Shown: positions 31,956-43,192 of the stretch, one piece after another | How the letters are laid out: every line of letters begins with the position of its first letter | Position numbering within the stretch: position 1 is the first letter of the stretch | Source of the DNA: Megalobrama amblycephala | Lineage: Eukaryota > Chordata > Actinopteri > Cypriniformes > Xenocyprididae | Assembly: GCF_018812025.1 (NCBI RefSeq) | Contig: NC_063061.1 | Coordinates: forward strand, 33,310,640 to 33,374,639 | Length of the DNA stretch: 64,000 nucleotides | Reading direction: 5' to 3' | Translations under genes and position numbers: made by a program | The notes under the pieces: model-generated | What the model saw: the letters and a program-made list of their open reading frames with translations, nothing else | What the model was told of the DNA's origin: nothing | Database searches by the model: none

Positions 31956-33194
31956 ATGGATCTGCAAATCTCAGTTTTTCTTCTCTTCATTGTTTTCACT
32001 GCAGGTACAAAGACAAATAATGATTGTAATGTAAATGAGAATTATAACAGATCACTGATGCATCTCTCTCTTTATTACTAAAGCACACTCTCTCAGCTGT
32101 TATAAGTGCATGGGTCGGAACGGTTCTTGTGCGGGACAAACAGTAAAAACATGTCCCAGTGGATCTTCTCAGTGCATGAGTTTAACAATGATTACACCAA
32201 TCGGTAAGTCCAATATGATGGATTGAAATTTACTGTTATATTTGACTGATGGAGATGCTATAATTTACTTGTTTTTCTGGCAGAATTTACAATTTCAATC
32301 ACAACATCTTCTGCATAGATTTCTGATATTTAATTTGTTTTCTCTTATAGATTATTATGTTCTGTATTTTAAAAAAAGTTTGAAGTGAAAAAAAGCTACA
32401 TTTTGACAATTTTCCAGTTTAATTGGTCTTTCCTGTATTATTCATGTTTTTAGGTAACATTAGTCGTGAAGTGAAGGTTAAAGATTGTTATCCTGCCTGT
32501 CAAAATGGGTCCCTGAACTTAGGCAGTTCAAAGTCAACTTATTCCTGCTGTGACACGGACCTGTGTAACGTCCAAGATACTCCAGGTATTGTTCTTCAGT
32601 GATCATGTGCAACTGACTATCTTCTTTAAAATCAACACTCATTTTACTTCCAAATGAAATTTAATCAGGAAATAAAACAGGGTGCGGCTTTCTGTCATGG
32701 ATTGAATGGAGCATATAAAGGGGTGTTGTTTCATCAGACATTTTACAGAAAATAGAGAAAATAAAATAATACTTTTCCTCCTGTAGATCATCCCAGCATT
32801 TTCCCTAATGGAAAGAAATGTTTCTCCTGTGATGATCAGAGCTGCTCAACAGTGAGCTGTTCAGGGACTGAAGACCGCTGTGTTAAAGCAACAGGTAAAA
32901 AAAACATGGAAAAGGATGAAAATTGATGTTAATTTTTGTATCTCCATGCATCAACAATTTTAAACATTTGATTTGTTTTCTTTCTTTTCATCAGCGATTT
33001 ATGGTGACCTGTCAGTGCTTCTAAAAGGCTGCGTTTCTAAATCCATCTGTGATGCTGCTGTTTCAGCATTTAATAATTTTAACCTCGGGAGTGTCTCATG
33101 TTGTGAGGGGAGCCTGTGTAACGGTGCTCAGAGTGTCTCCCAGAGCTTCCTGTTCCTCTGCTGTTCTCTGCTCTCCTACTTCCTGCTGCACTGA
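31956..33194 (+). CDS. Gene F: two-LU-domain Ly6/uPAR-like protein, GPI-anchored (202 aa)
   Basis: Exons 31956-32004, 32084-32203, 32454-32585, 32787-32894 and 32995-33194; 609 nt, in frame, all GT/AG. The signal peptide is residues 1-16 (MDLQISVFLLFIVFTA). LU1 opens SCYKCMGRNGSC and closes SCCDTDLCN, with an NIS sequon at the start of exon 3. LU2 opens KCFSCDDQSC and closes SCCEGSLCN; exon 5 is 9 nt longer than in A and B because the region between the fourth and fifth strands is extended (AFNNFNLGS). The GPI-type tail is identical to A and B. It is the most compact copy, with no insertions in introns. Predicted cell-surface receptor or decoy of unknown ligand. Confidence 0.93.
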
Positions 33195-33294
33195 ATCCAG
33201 CAGCTCTTCATCCTACACTCAGACACACTGACTGTACAGAATATAAACCTTGTATTTTCTTTTAACTATTCTTACTTTTCAGTTAATAAAAAAA

Positions 33295-33300
33295 ATCTCT
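33295..33300 (+). terminator. Gene F polyadenylation signal
   Basis: AATAAA 101 bp after the stop codon. Confidence 0.6.
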
Positions 33301-34027
33301 CAATACATTTTTATTTATTTGAAAAAGGACCATGTATAATTTTAAACATAAACATTCTACATAAAATAAAAATTATAAAAAAAAATGTAAACATGTTTCC
33401 ATTTCATGGATTGTACCGGATTTAGCCCAAGGCTAATTTTTATCCAAAATACCCCGGTAGAATATCACAAACAGTTCCAAAAAACACACACACATTATGC
33501 TGTATCAGAGGCAAAAATAAATACATAAAACAAATTATTAAGGAGTTAATTAAACTGCAACCATGTCAATGTTTACAGAGTTGGATAGATTTTAAAAAAG
33601 ATTTAAGCTTCAATTTAAAAAGATCAATAGATGTACATCCTTTTATGTAAGGTATTTCAAAATTAGTAGCTTTCACTGAGGAAGACGATAGTCCAAAAGC
33701 AGAATGATGAAAAGAAATGGCACAATCACTTGATGAATGATAATCTGGTAGATCTCAGTTTTTAGAACAACAATAACAATAATAAAAATAGTACAGAAGG
33801 AGCCAAAATCAACACGTTCTTCAACCAATATGACCATTTAGGTCATTTGTCAATTCCATGAAATACAACCCATAGGAGTGTTTACTAAAGTGGCGCCACT
33901 ACAAAAGGACACTTTATTTTAATTAATGAAATACGACCCATAGGAGCGTTTGCTAAAGTTGTGCCATTATCGACAACAGGACACTTTCATTTTAATGCAT
34001 TATTCCCTTTTATCTGTGTCATATTTC
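33301..34027. other. Intergenic, unclassified repeat-like sequence
   Basis: No gene. A 33-base phrase type (AAATACGACCCATAGGAGCG) recurs at about 33860 and 33928, indicating a local tandem duplication of about 68 bp. Confidence 0.4.
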
Positions 34028-34190
34028 GGTTGGGCATAGCTCAATTGGCAGATCATTGCAATATGCAATCGTGATCTTGCGATCGTTAGTTCAATCCCAA
34101 AGAACGCTTTTGCTCATGAAGTGTATCACTAAGGTTAGGTTTAGGGGTGGGGTGGGTTTAGTCGTTAATAAAAAAAATATTTTTGCTAAA
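34028..34190 (+). mobile_element. tRNA-derived SINE head
   Basis: TAGCTCAATTGG (34037-34048) fits the pol III A box and GTTAGTTCAATCC (34085-34097) the B box, with tRNA-like spacing. The body does not fold as a functional tRNA and leads into a SINE-like tail, so this is a retroposed head, not a tRNA gene. Confidence 0.6.
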
Positions 34191-34231
34191 TGGAAATAGG
34201 AGAAATTGTGTAAAAAGTCCACACATTGCTT

Positions 34232-35163
34232 TTAAAGGTGCCCTAGAACGTTTTTTTTTACAAGATGTAATATAAGTCTAAGGTGTCTCCTGAATGTGTC
34301 TGTGAAGTTTCAGCTCAAAATACCCCATAGATTTTTTTTAATAAATTTTTTTAACTGCCTATTTTGGGGCATCATTATAAATGAGCCGATTCAGCCTGCT
34401 GCCCCTTTAATTGCTCGCGCTCTCCGCACACAAGCTCTCGACTCTATATATATCGCATAAAACAAAGTTCACACAGCTACTATAACCCTCGAAATGGATC
34501 TTTACAAAGTGTTCGTCACGCATGCTGCTTGCATACATCGGATCATGTGAGTAAAGTATTTATTTGGATGTTTACATTTGATTCTGAATGAGTTTGATAG
34601 TGCTCCGTGGCTAAAGCTAACATTACACACTGTTGGAGAGATTTATAAAGAATGACTGCAAGTGTTTAAAAATGAAAATAGCGACGGCTCTTGTCTCCGT
34701 GAATACAGTAAGAAACGATGGTAACTTTAACCACATTTAACAGTACATTAGCAAAATGCTAACAAAACATTTAGAAAGACAATTTACAAATATCACTAAA
34801 AATATCATGATATCATGGATCATGTCAGTTATTATTGCTCTATCTGCCATTTTTCGCTGTTGTCCTTGCTTGTTTCCTAGTCTGATGATTCAGCTGTGCA
34901 CAGATCCAGACGCTGCCCTTGTCTAATGCCTTGAACATGAGCTGGTATATGCAAATACTGGGGTCGTACATATTAATGATCGCGACTGTTACGTAACGCG
35001 TGTGTTCGCTTGTTTTCCGGGAGTCTTTTAAACAAATGAGATTTACATAAGAAGGAGGAAGCAATGGTTTTTGAAACTCAATGTATGTCTTTTCCATGTA
35101 CTGAACTCTTGTTATTCAACTATGCCAAGGTAAATTCAATTTTTGATTCTAGGGCACCTTTAA
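34232..35163. mobile_element. MITE with TTAAAGGTGCCCTAGAA ends, uninterrupted copy
   Basis: Inverted ends TTAAAGGTGCCCTAGAA and TTCTAGGGCACCTTTAA. Same family as 8574-10371 but without the nested element. Confidence 0.85.
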
Positions 35164-36291
35164 ATGAACACACATTTCCAGTAAGTAAATGTGTCCCTGT
35201 GAACCAGTCCTCATAAATGTTGTTTTTCAAAAGCACTTCCCTCCATGTTTTCTGATAGCACATTGTTTATTTTTACTGCATGCGTACCACTGATGATGGG
35301 TGTCTCAGGGTGTATGATGCATATTATGATGTTATGATGAACTAAAAGCCTTTTTCCACTGACGTTCTGAGTTGTTCAAAGCGTTTATAAGGATACAGAT
35401 TGTCTGATGGCAAACGGGAACATGGTTTGTGTAACATTAGCAGTGTTGGGAGTAACACGTTACAAAAGTAATGCATTACAGAAATGTATTATTTTTTGCT
35501 GTAACGCAGTAGTGTAAGGCATTACTAATCAATTTTCAGGATATTTTACTCAGTACATGTTCAGTAACGCTTGCGTTACAACACACTTTTTGCCTACAAT
35601 TTATTTGTTCAAAAAAACAAACAAAAAAACCTTAAAGGATTAGTTCACTTCTGAATGAAAATTTCCTGATAATACTCATCCCCATGTCATCTAAGATGTC
35701 CATGTCCTTTGTACTTCAGTCGAAAAGAAATTAAGGTTTTTGATGAAAACATTCCAGGATTATTCTCCTTGACTTCAATGGCCTCCAAACGGTCAAAATT
35801 ACAGTTTCAGTGCAGCTTCAAAGAGCTTTAAACGATACCAGACGAGGAATAAGGGTCTTATCTAGCCAAACAAGTGGCCATTTTTATAAAATAAAATGAA
35901 ACTGTTGTAACAGTCTGTCACATTAGGTGCCCTGGTAAATGTAAATCCACTACCTGACACTAGGGGCAGTGTGGCCCTGATTGCTGTAGTATATCAGCAA
36001 CGTAGAGGTAGAAGAAGTGAGGTTGGTTTGGTGCTACAGCATGGTGGATGGTGTCTGCAACCCACTCTTAAGAGTCCTGACTGGGAATCTTTGGGGATTT
36101 TCTGCTCAGTCAATAAGGACTCTTTAGTCTGTAAGACCAATACAAAGGTGGATTATTCATCAAAAAGGCCCTTTTACCTCAGGAATTGTTTCTTTCAACT
36201 TTCTTGTGATTTCATGAGGTGCTAGGGGAAATGTACGGGTGCGGTAAAGTTGGTTTTATGTTGGACATTCGTTAGACATTCGCCAAGCAAA
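35164..36291. other. Intergenic MITE-like sequences
   Basis: AGTGTTGGGAGTAACACGTT at 35442 and TTAAAGGATTAGTTCACTTC at 35633 are teleost MITE-type ends. 35915-36230 contains an open but unconvincing frame; no protein recognised. Confidence 0.45.
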
Positions 36292-36569
36292 TTAAGGGAC
36301 TGTCTCAAAAGTACACACACACATTCCAAGATGCGACACCATGTAAAGCATATTAATAAAATGTAAAGAACGGAATTAAGTGGGAAACCTTATTTTAGTG
36401 GAACACATCATTTTAAGCTGTGAATGGGTTATTTGCTATGAACTGGTACATTGTTATTACATTGTACTCCACTATTTTATTTTACCTGATAGAAACAGGT
36501 GTTGTCAAGGCAAGTGTAATATATTCACTAACACTTGCAACACATCATAAACTACTTGGATTTTGGAAT

Positions 36570-37200
36570 TGTCATTTTGTGAATTTTGGAAATACACAAA
36601 TCTATATAACTTCCTGGTCATGTGACCTGATGATGTCACACCAGTTGCAATATGTTCACACACACCAGTCGCACATCATACATGAGTTGGATTTTGGAAA
36701 TGTCATTTTGTCAATTTTTTATGAATTTTTGAAATACACAAATCTATATAACTTCCTGGTCATGTGACCCGATGATGTCACACCAGTTGCAATATGTTCA
36801 CACACACCAGTCGCACATCATACATGAGTTGGATTTTGGAAATGTCATTTTGTCAATTTTTTATGAATTTTTGAAATACACAATCCATATAACTTCCTGG
36901 TCATGTGACCCGATGATGTCACACCAGTTGCGATATGTTCACACACACCAGTCGCACATCATACACGCGTTGGATTGTGGAAATGTCATTTTGTCAATTT
37001 TTTATGAATTTTGGAAATACACAAATCTATATAACTTCCTGGTCATGTGACCCGATGATGTCACTCCAGTTGCGATATGTTCACACACACCTGTCGCACA
37101 TCATACATGAGTTGGATTGTGGAAATGTCATTTTGTCAATTTTTTATAAATTACACAAATCTATATAACTTCCTGGTCATGTGACCCGTTGATGTCACAC
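36570..37200 (-). repeat. Satellite cluster, left arm (about 5 units)
   Basis: Units of 139-145 bp marked by CTTCCTGGTCATGTGACC at about 36610, 36752, 36895, 37037 and 37170. Orientation is opposite to the right cluster. Confidence 0.9.
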
Positions 37201-37234
37201 CACCTGTTATATATTTACTAATATGGCATCAACA

Positions 37235-37259
37235 ATATATATATATATATATATATATA
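37235..37259. repeat. (TA)n microsatellite
   Basis: About 12 TA units; a second run of about 15 lies at 38511-38540. Confidence 0.9.
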
Positions 37260-37624
37260 GTTGTAGTGTATATACCGTACACATATATTACACATATTTC
37301 GGTACTGTATATCTACATTCCTGACCCAATGACTTCACATAACTTTAAATAGGCTTTGTTCACACTTTTTTTTACTACACACACTTAGCTTACACAGTTT
37401 GCTTGCTTACAATGTATGACTGTATTTTTTTTTTTCATATATTCATCATTATTTCAATTTCTGTTATGTGACCTGATGATGTTACAACCCCTGTAATATA
37501 CAGTAGCCAACATTTGAAGTGGATCAAAACATTTCATCAAAGTTGTCCTAACTTTTTTTTTTATCCACTTCAAAGGCTGACTACTGTATTTATGCATATT
37601 TCTCACCAATGACTTTCATTTTCT

Positions 37625-38190
37625 TTTTAGGCTTTGACAAGGCATTTGATACAGTGGAACATAGCTTGAGGTTTTACTGTCTTCTTTGTTAATTTATTTT
37701 CTAATATCATTAAGACACTTTATGCAAACAGTAAAAGCTCACTGAGATTACACGGTATGTTCCATAAATGTGATCTCTAAAGTGCTATCACACAGGAATT
37801 CCCAATTTCATCTGTTTTATGTTTTCACCAGTTTTCTGTTGCTTTGCAAATACATTTTTAAACAATCTATAAGCAACTTCTCTGCTTCTAAAGATTGTAT
37901 TTATATTAACAAGATATATTTTGTAATAACAAGTCCTTATTCTTTCAGCACTGCTTGTTGCAAATTTTGGTTCTGCAATTACATTTCACTTTTATGGAAA
38001 TGCTTTTCCAAATTCACAATTGCAAATATTTCTCTTTGTTTAAATTGGAAAAATATTGTTTGGATTATCTTACATTAATTTGTACAGTTTACAATTTGGC
38101 ATATTTTACCATAAAATGTATGTTGTTTTTGCTGAGATATGGTATTTTTATGTCAAAAGACTTTGAATTAACAGTCATTCACATTTGCAA
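37625..38190 (+). pseudogene. LINE reverse-transcriptase remnant (L1/Tx1-like)
   Basis: GFDKAFDTVEHS followed by a spaced IIKTLYANSKSS resembles the RT palm motif and following helix of L1/Tx1-type LINEs. Stops and frameshifts are frequent and no endonuclease or full RT remains. Confidence 0.55.
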
Positions 38191-38505
38191 GTGATTTGAT
38201 GCTGTCGTGGTTGATGTATATAAGCCTACATTTAAATATTTGTAATACCCAAACCAGAATATGATTAGAAATGTCATTTTATTTATATATTTATTTATGT
38301 TATTTGTTTAGTTGTAGACCTTTTTCTTCTCTTTGTTAGAAAACATCAAAACAATAGTGGCAATGGATTATTTTCCCCCCAAAACATACTGAACATTAAA
38401 AGAAAAGTTTATCCTAAACAGTTGCATGGTTTGCATTGCTTTTGAAGTTTTACTTTTAGAAATTGTTTCCAAATATATGTTAATGTCAATTTTAAATGGT
38501 TTAAA

Positions 38506-38545
<40 letters not shown>

Positions 38546-39704
38546 CGATCCACTTGAGTATGGTTATAGGCCTAGAGTAAAAAAGCCATAATAATTATTA
38601 AATAACATATAAATAGACAGTTATCTATATCAATTGTAAAATATTTTAATAACACTCGAGTAGAGGCCTACTCAATGTTAATTATCTTATATGAAAACTC
38701 CTCTACTTTGTTTGTAATAGAATATTTATTTGTCATCTATAATGTACTCCAATCTAACTGTTTTCTTGAACAGCAATAATATAGTTTGTTTGGACAATGG
38801 AGCATAAGCAATTATTAGATCTATAACCTATTCAGCCTGAAATAAAGTAGCACATCAAATGTCTGTAATCCAATAACCCTCAAAAGATCCCCGGGAATTG
38901 CATACAATTAAATCTTGTCTAAATATTGTTAAATTCTATAAAACTAAAGATACTATCATCTTTAATCAATTCCTCAACCAAAATTCCCAAACCAATTGTC
39001 ATTAAAATCGTTTTTTTTTCTAACATTGATTTATTTATTATTCCAAACTGTGCATTACAGTAATATGCATTTCCATTCAAAGGAATTATTATTGTACATG
39101 ACAATAAAACCTATTTATGTAAGTTTACAAGTGTAATTGGTATGTTATTAACATCAAAATTGCATTTTAGTAAAAACTCTGATGCCTTTTTGAAATATAA
39201 CATTTGGTTTTATGTATAGATATGTAACTACTTATTTCACTGTAATACTACATAATGGTGACATTACAAGATCCTAACACCATTAGTTCACATTTGTTAA
39301 TATTTAAATAATGACCAGAAACAGATGAAAAAGAATTCAAACTGTTGATTGTTTAACTTCTGTATGTTTTCTTAAATAAAGGGATGTGTCATGAGCTAAC
39401 TGTTGATGCTATTATATAAAGTTGTCAATACATTTGATAATAGTCATCAAATGTAAACAAAATTAAGTTTCTTAAATGTAGTCACCTTCAGTTGTGTTGA
39501 ATGCCTTTTAAAAATCAGTAAACAATATTCAAACAGGGTAACGCAATTTATATCTAATATTAGCCACATATTATTCCTAATACAGATAATAAAAATAAAA
39601 TGTTTTTGTGAAACTAACAAATGCAAATGTAAAAATAATAATAAAAGAGCATGTACATTTGGTGAGAAATGTGTGTGGCTATATTAGGGTGGTTTTGACA
39701 AATT

Positions 39705-41155
39705 TTCAGGTCACATGACCAGGAAGTTATATAGATTTGTGTATTTCAAAAATTCATAAAAAATTGACAAATTGACATTTCCAGAATCCAATGATTGTAT
39801 AATGTGCGACAGGTGTGTGTGAACATATCGCAACTGGAGTGACATCATCGGGTCACATGACCAGGAAGTTATATAGATTTGCGTATTTCAAAAATTCATA
39901 AAAAATTGACAAAATGACATTTCCAAAATCCAACGCGTGTATGATGTGCGACAGGTATGTGTGAACATATTGCAACTGGTGTGACATCATCAGGTCACAT
40001 GACCAGGAAGTTATATAGATTTGCGTATTTCAAAAATTCATAAAAAATTGACAAAATGACATTTCCAAAATCCAACTCATGTATGATGTGCGACAGGTGT
40101 GTGTGAACATATTGCAACTGGTGTGACATCATCAGGTCACATGACCAGGAAGTTATATAGATCTGTGTATTTCAAAAATTCATAAAAAATTGACAAATTG
40201 ACATTTCCAGAATCCAACATGTGTATGATGTGCGACAGGTGTGTGTGAACATATCGCAACTGGAGTGACATCATCGGGTCACATGACCAGGAAGTTATAT
40301 AGATTTGCGTATTTCAAAAATTCATAAAAAATTGACAAAATGACATTTCCAAAATCCAACGCGTGTATGATGTGCGACAGGTATGTGTGAACATATTGCA
40401 ACTGGTGTGACATCATCAGGTCACATGACCAGGAAGTTATATAGATTTGCGTATTTCAAAAATTCATAAAAAAATTGACAAAATGACATTTCCAAAATCC
40501 AACTCATGTATGATGTGCGACAGGTGTGTGTGAACATATTGCAACTGGTGTGACATCATCAGGTCACATGACCAGGAAGTTATATAGATCTGTGTATTTC
40601 AAAAATTCATAAAAAATTGACAAATTGACATTTCCAGAATCCAACATGTGTATGATGTGCGACAGGTGTGTGTGAACATATTGCAACTGGTGTGACATCA
40701 TCAGGTCACATGACCAGGAAGTTATATAGATCTGTGTATTTCAAAAATTCATAAAAAATTGACAAATTGACATTTCCAGAATCCAACATGTGTATGATGT
40801 GCGACAGGTGTGTGTGAACATATCGCAACTGGTGTGACATCATCGGGTCACATGACCAGGAAGTTATATAGATTTGTGTATTTCAAAAATTCATAAAAAA
40901 TTGACAAAATGACATTTCCAAAATCCAACTCATGTATGATGTGCGACTGGTGTGTGTGAACATATTGCAACTGGTGTGACATCATCAGGTCACATGACCA
41001 GGAAGTTATATAGATTTGTGTATTTCAAAAATTCATAATAAATTGACAAATTGACATTTCCAGAATCCAACGCGTGTATGATGTGCGACAGGTGTGTGTG
41101 AACATATCACAACTGGTGTGACATCATCGGGTCACATGACCAGGAAGTTATATAG
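39705..41155 (+). repeat. Satellite cluster, right arm (11 units, higher-order structure)
   Basis: GGTCACATGACCAGGAAG recurs about every 142 bp: near 39708, 39851, 39993, 40136, 40277, 40420, 40563, 40706, 40847, 40989 and 41130. Unit variants (CGCGTG, CTCATG, CATGTG after the AATCCAA core) repeat in the same order twice, so 39850-40276 and 40277-40703 are near-identical three-unit blocks of about 427 bp. Confidence 0.92.
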
Positions 41156-41504
41156 AATGTCACAACAATTGTACAACAAATGTACAAACATTTTTTTTTT
41201 CATATCTAAGTTGTTTATCATATGCTGCATGTATTTATATACATACATTGTATGTGATTTCAGCTCTTTAGATAAAACAACCACAAAGGTAAATATATTT
41301 ATTTCATTATGACATTCGCTTTACTTACATATTTATAACAGATATATAAATAATATAAAAGTTAAAAATTGTGTTAATCTATACTTAATCTATTTACTTG
41401 CATCAACTACTCATGAAACAGGATCGTGTTTTAATGTTTAATGGAATAATGCACATATTTTACCAACTTTGTTGTACATTTTGCACTTTTGAGACACTCC
41501 CTAA

Positions 41505-41914
41505 CTTGAAGCGCCCAAGTGGGGATCATAGTGAGGACTTTTTCACTTCTGATTCTTAAAACAATAACATCACCTATTAATATTATAATTAACTTTTGAT
41601 ACTAGGATTTATAATGTGATCTGAATGAGATACAGCATCATTCACGTCTTTATATGCGATTATATATCAATTAAATCTGAAGAAAAGATCGAATGTCTGA
41701 CGAATGTCCAACATAAAATCAACTTTACCTCACCGAAGATACTCAACTCTAACAGCAAATTTATCTCTTACAGAATTAATCCTGGTAAAAAAAAATATAT
41801 TACAACCATAATCTATATCCTTATGACACGATCACCAGCTGGTGTGCCCAGGATAAACACCAAAAAGTCCTCCCTGTTTCATTTTCCTGTCTCATAGGAC
41901 AGGAAATGGTTATT
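41505..41914. other. Unassigned AT-rich spacer
   Basis: A 90-codon open frame at 41625-41897 shows no recognisable domain and a low-complexity composition; not called as a gene. Confidence 0.4.
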
Positions 41915-42391
41915 TTTAAAGCAATGTAAAAAAAAAAAAAAAAAAAAAAAAAATCTAAACTTGATGTTAATTTTCTGTAACTTGGCTTTAATAATATGTT
42001 AATTTTAAAATATTCACATTTTCCAGAAACTGCAAATGGAACGTTGGACTAAAATACTTTCTCATTTAAGATGAGCTCCCATGGCATTTATGCATCATCT
42101 CACACATCCTTAAAAATGTAAAAGAACTTCACTTAAGTAAATAATATGTGTCTATGTGTCCATGTTAGTTGGTCTGTATTTCAGAGAACAATTTTGTTCT
42201 GTTCTTACAATTTACCAGAATAACAGTAGAGAATAAGGGGTTTGTGTATCAGTGGAAATGTGAATGTGTGTGATGTGAAATGTGTGTCATGAGTGTCTGT
42301 GGTTGTGTGAGTGTCACTGAGTAGAAAAACTTACATGATGCTTTTTTCTCTTCTGCGTTTGCTAAATATTGTAAATGTGAACAATTTATGG
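41915..42391. repeat. Block shared with the truncated front of gene C
   Basis: From the A run at 41927 to about 42270 it is colinear with 19600-20140 (shared CTTGGCTTTAATAATATGTT, CATGGCATTTATGCATC, TTACCAGAATAACAGTAGAG). Here no Ly6 exon follows. Confidence 0.75.
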
Positions 42392-42723
42392 TCATATTGT
42401 TACAAAGAAGCATATATATTTGTGCATATAATGCTGCATTTGTAGGAGCTCTTCATACATTTGTGGATTACATTTGACATCTCTGAATCTTTGGATGATA
42501 TTATGCACTGTAGATGATGATAACTTCAAACTCTTTGCAATTTTTCTCTGAGAAACTCCTTTCTGATATTTTTCCGCTATTTTTCGCCACAGCATTGGGG
42601 GAATTGGTGATCCTCTGCCCATCTTGACTTCTGAGAGACACTGCCACTCTGAGAGGCTCTTTTTATACCCAATCATGTTGCCAATTGATCTAATAAGTTG
42701 CAAATTGGTCCTCCAGCTGTTCC
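42392..42723 (-). mobile_element. Tc1-like transposon fragment (N-terminal DNA-binding part)
   Basis: The minus strand encodes MGRGSPIPPMLWRKIAEKYQ and SQRKIAKSLKLSSSTVHNII, the paired-like helix-turn-helix of a Tc1-like transposase. The same family lies at 49771-50628. Both ends are lost: the upstream side is cut by the TTAAGCCTCG element. Confidence 0.8.
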
Positions 42724-43192
42724 TTAAGCCTCGTTTACACTGCACGCGTGTGCGTTGCATTACGGCTTCGGCAAGGTTTGTTCCATCCTCTGCGCGGTGT
42801 CAACTCACACCGAAGCGGCTGGATTCCCAAAACCACTAGATTTGCCTGTCCAACGTTGATTTCGCTGCTTTTTTCATGTTTTTAATGGCTAAATTGTAAT
42901 ATTTTGTCTGGTTTAATTGTGTTTATTGCTTTGCCATACTTTATTTTGCTGTAGCCATACAGATGAAGTTAATACACTTAAAAGTCCAGTTATGGACAAC
43001 AAAAACAAAGAAATTTCAAGTTTTTCAACTCCAAATCTCTTGTTGTCAGTTTCTGGCCTCCTACTGATGTGAAATATGAGCGGGAGTTTACACAGGGTGA
43101 TTATTTTGACTTTATTTTGTATTTGAGCTGCGCGTCTTGGACGCGGCGTCCGTCAAAAATAGGCGAGGCGCCTATCTTTAAGCCTCGTTTAC

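Larger units (their letters stand above)
36292..41504. mobile_element. 5.2-kb TIR element with inverted satellite arms
   Basis: TTAAGGGACTGTCTCAAAAG at 36292 and, as complement, TTAGGGAGTGTCTCAAAAGT at 41504-41485 form imperfect TIRs. Just inside lie two clusters of the same roughly 142-bp unit in opposite orientations (36570-37200 and 39705-41155). The middle holds AT-rich sequence, two (TA)n runs and a decayed LINE piece. No transposase recognised, so it is probably non-autonomous. Confidence 0.6.

Noticed and set aside
34028..34100. A functional tRNA gene
   Set aside because: A and B boxes are present but the stems do not pair properly and the flanks look SINE-like; it is a retroposed tRNA-derived head.
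35971..36225. An 84-codon open frame near 36 kb
   Set aside because: No recognisable motif; it may be part of an unassigned repeat, so not called as a gene.
39705..41155. Regularly spaced repeats that superficially resemble a CRISPR array
   Set aside because: The whole 142-bp unit repeats, not a short repeat with unique spacers, and the setting is a vertebrate genome. It is a satellite array.
41625..41897. A 90-codon open frame with a Lys/Ile-rich product
   Set aside because: No domain, no signal peptide, no splice context and AT-rich composition; treated as chance.
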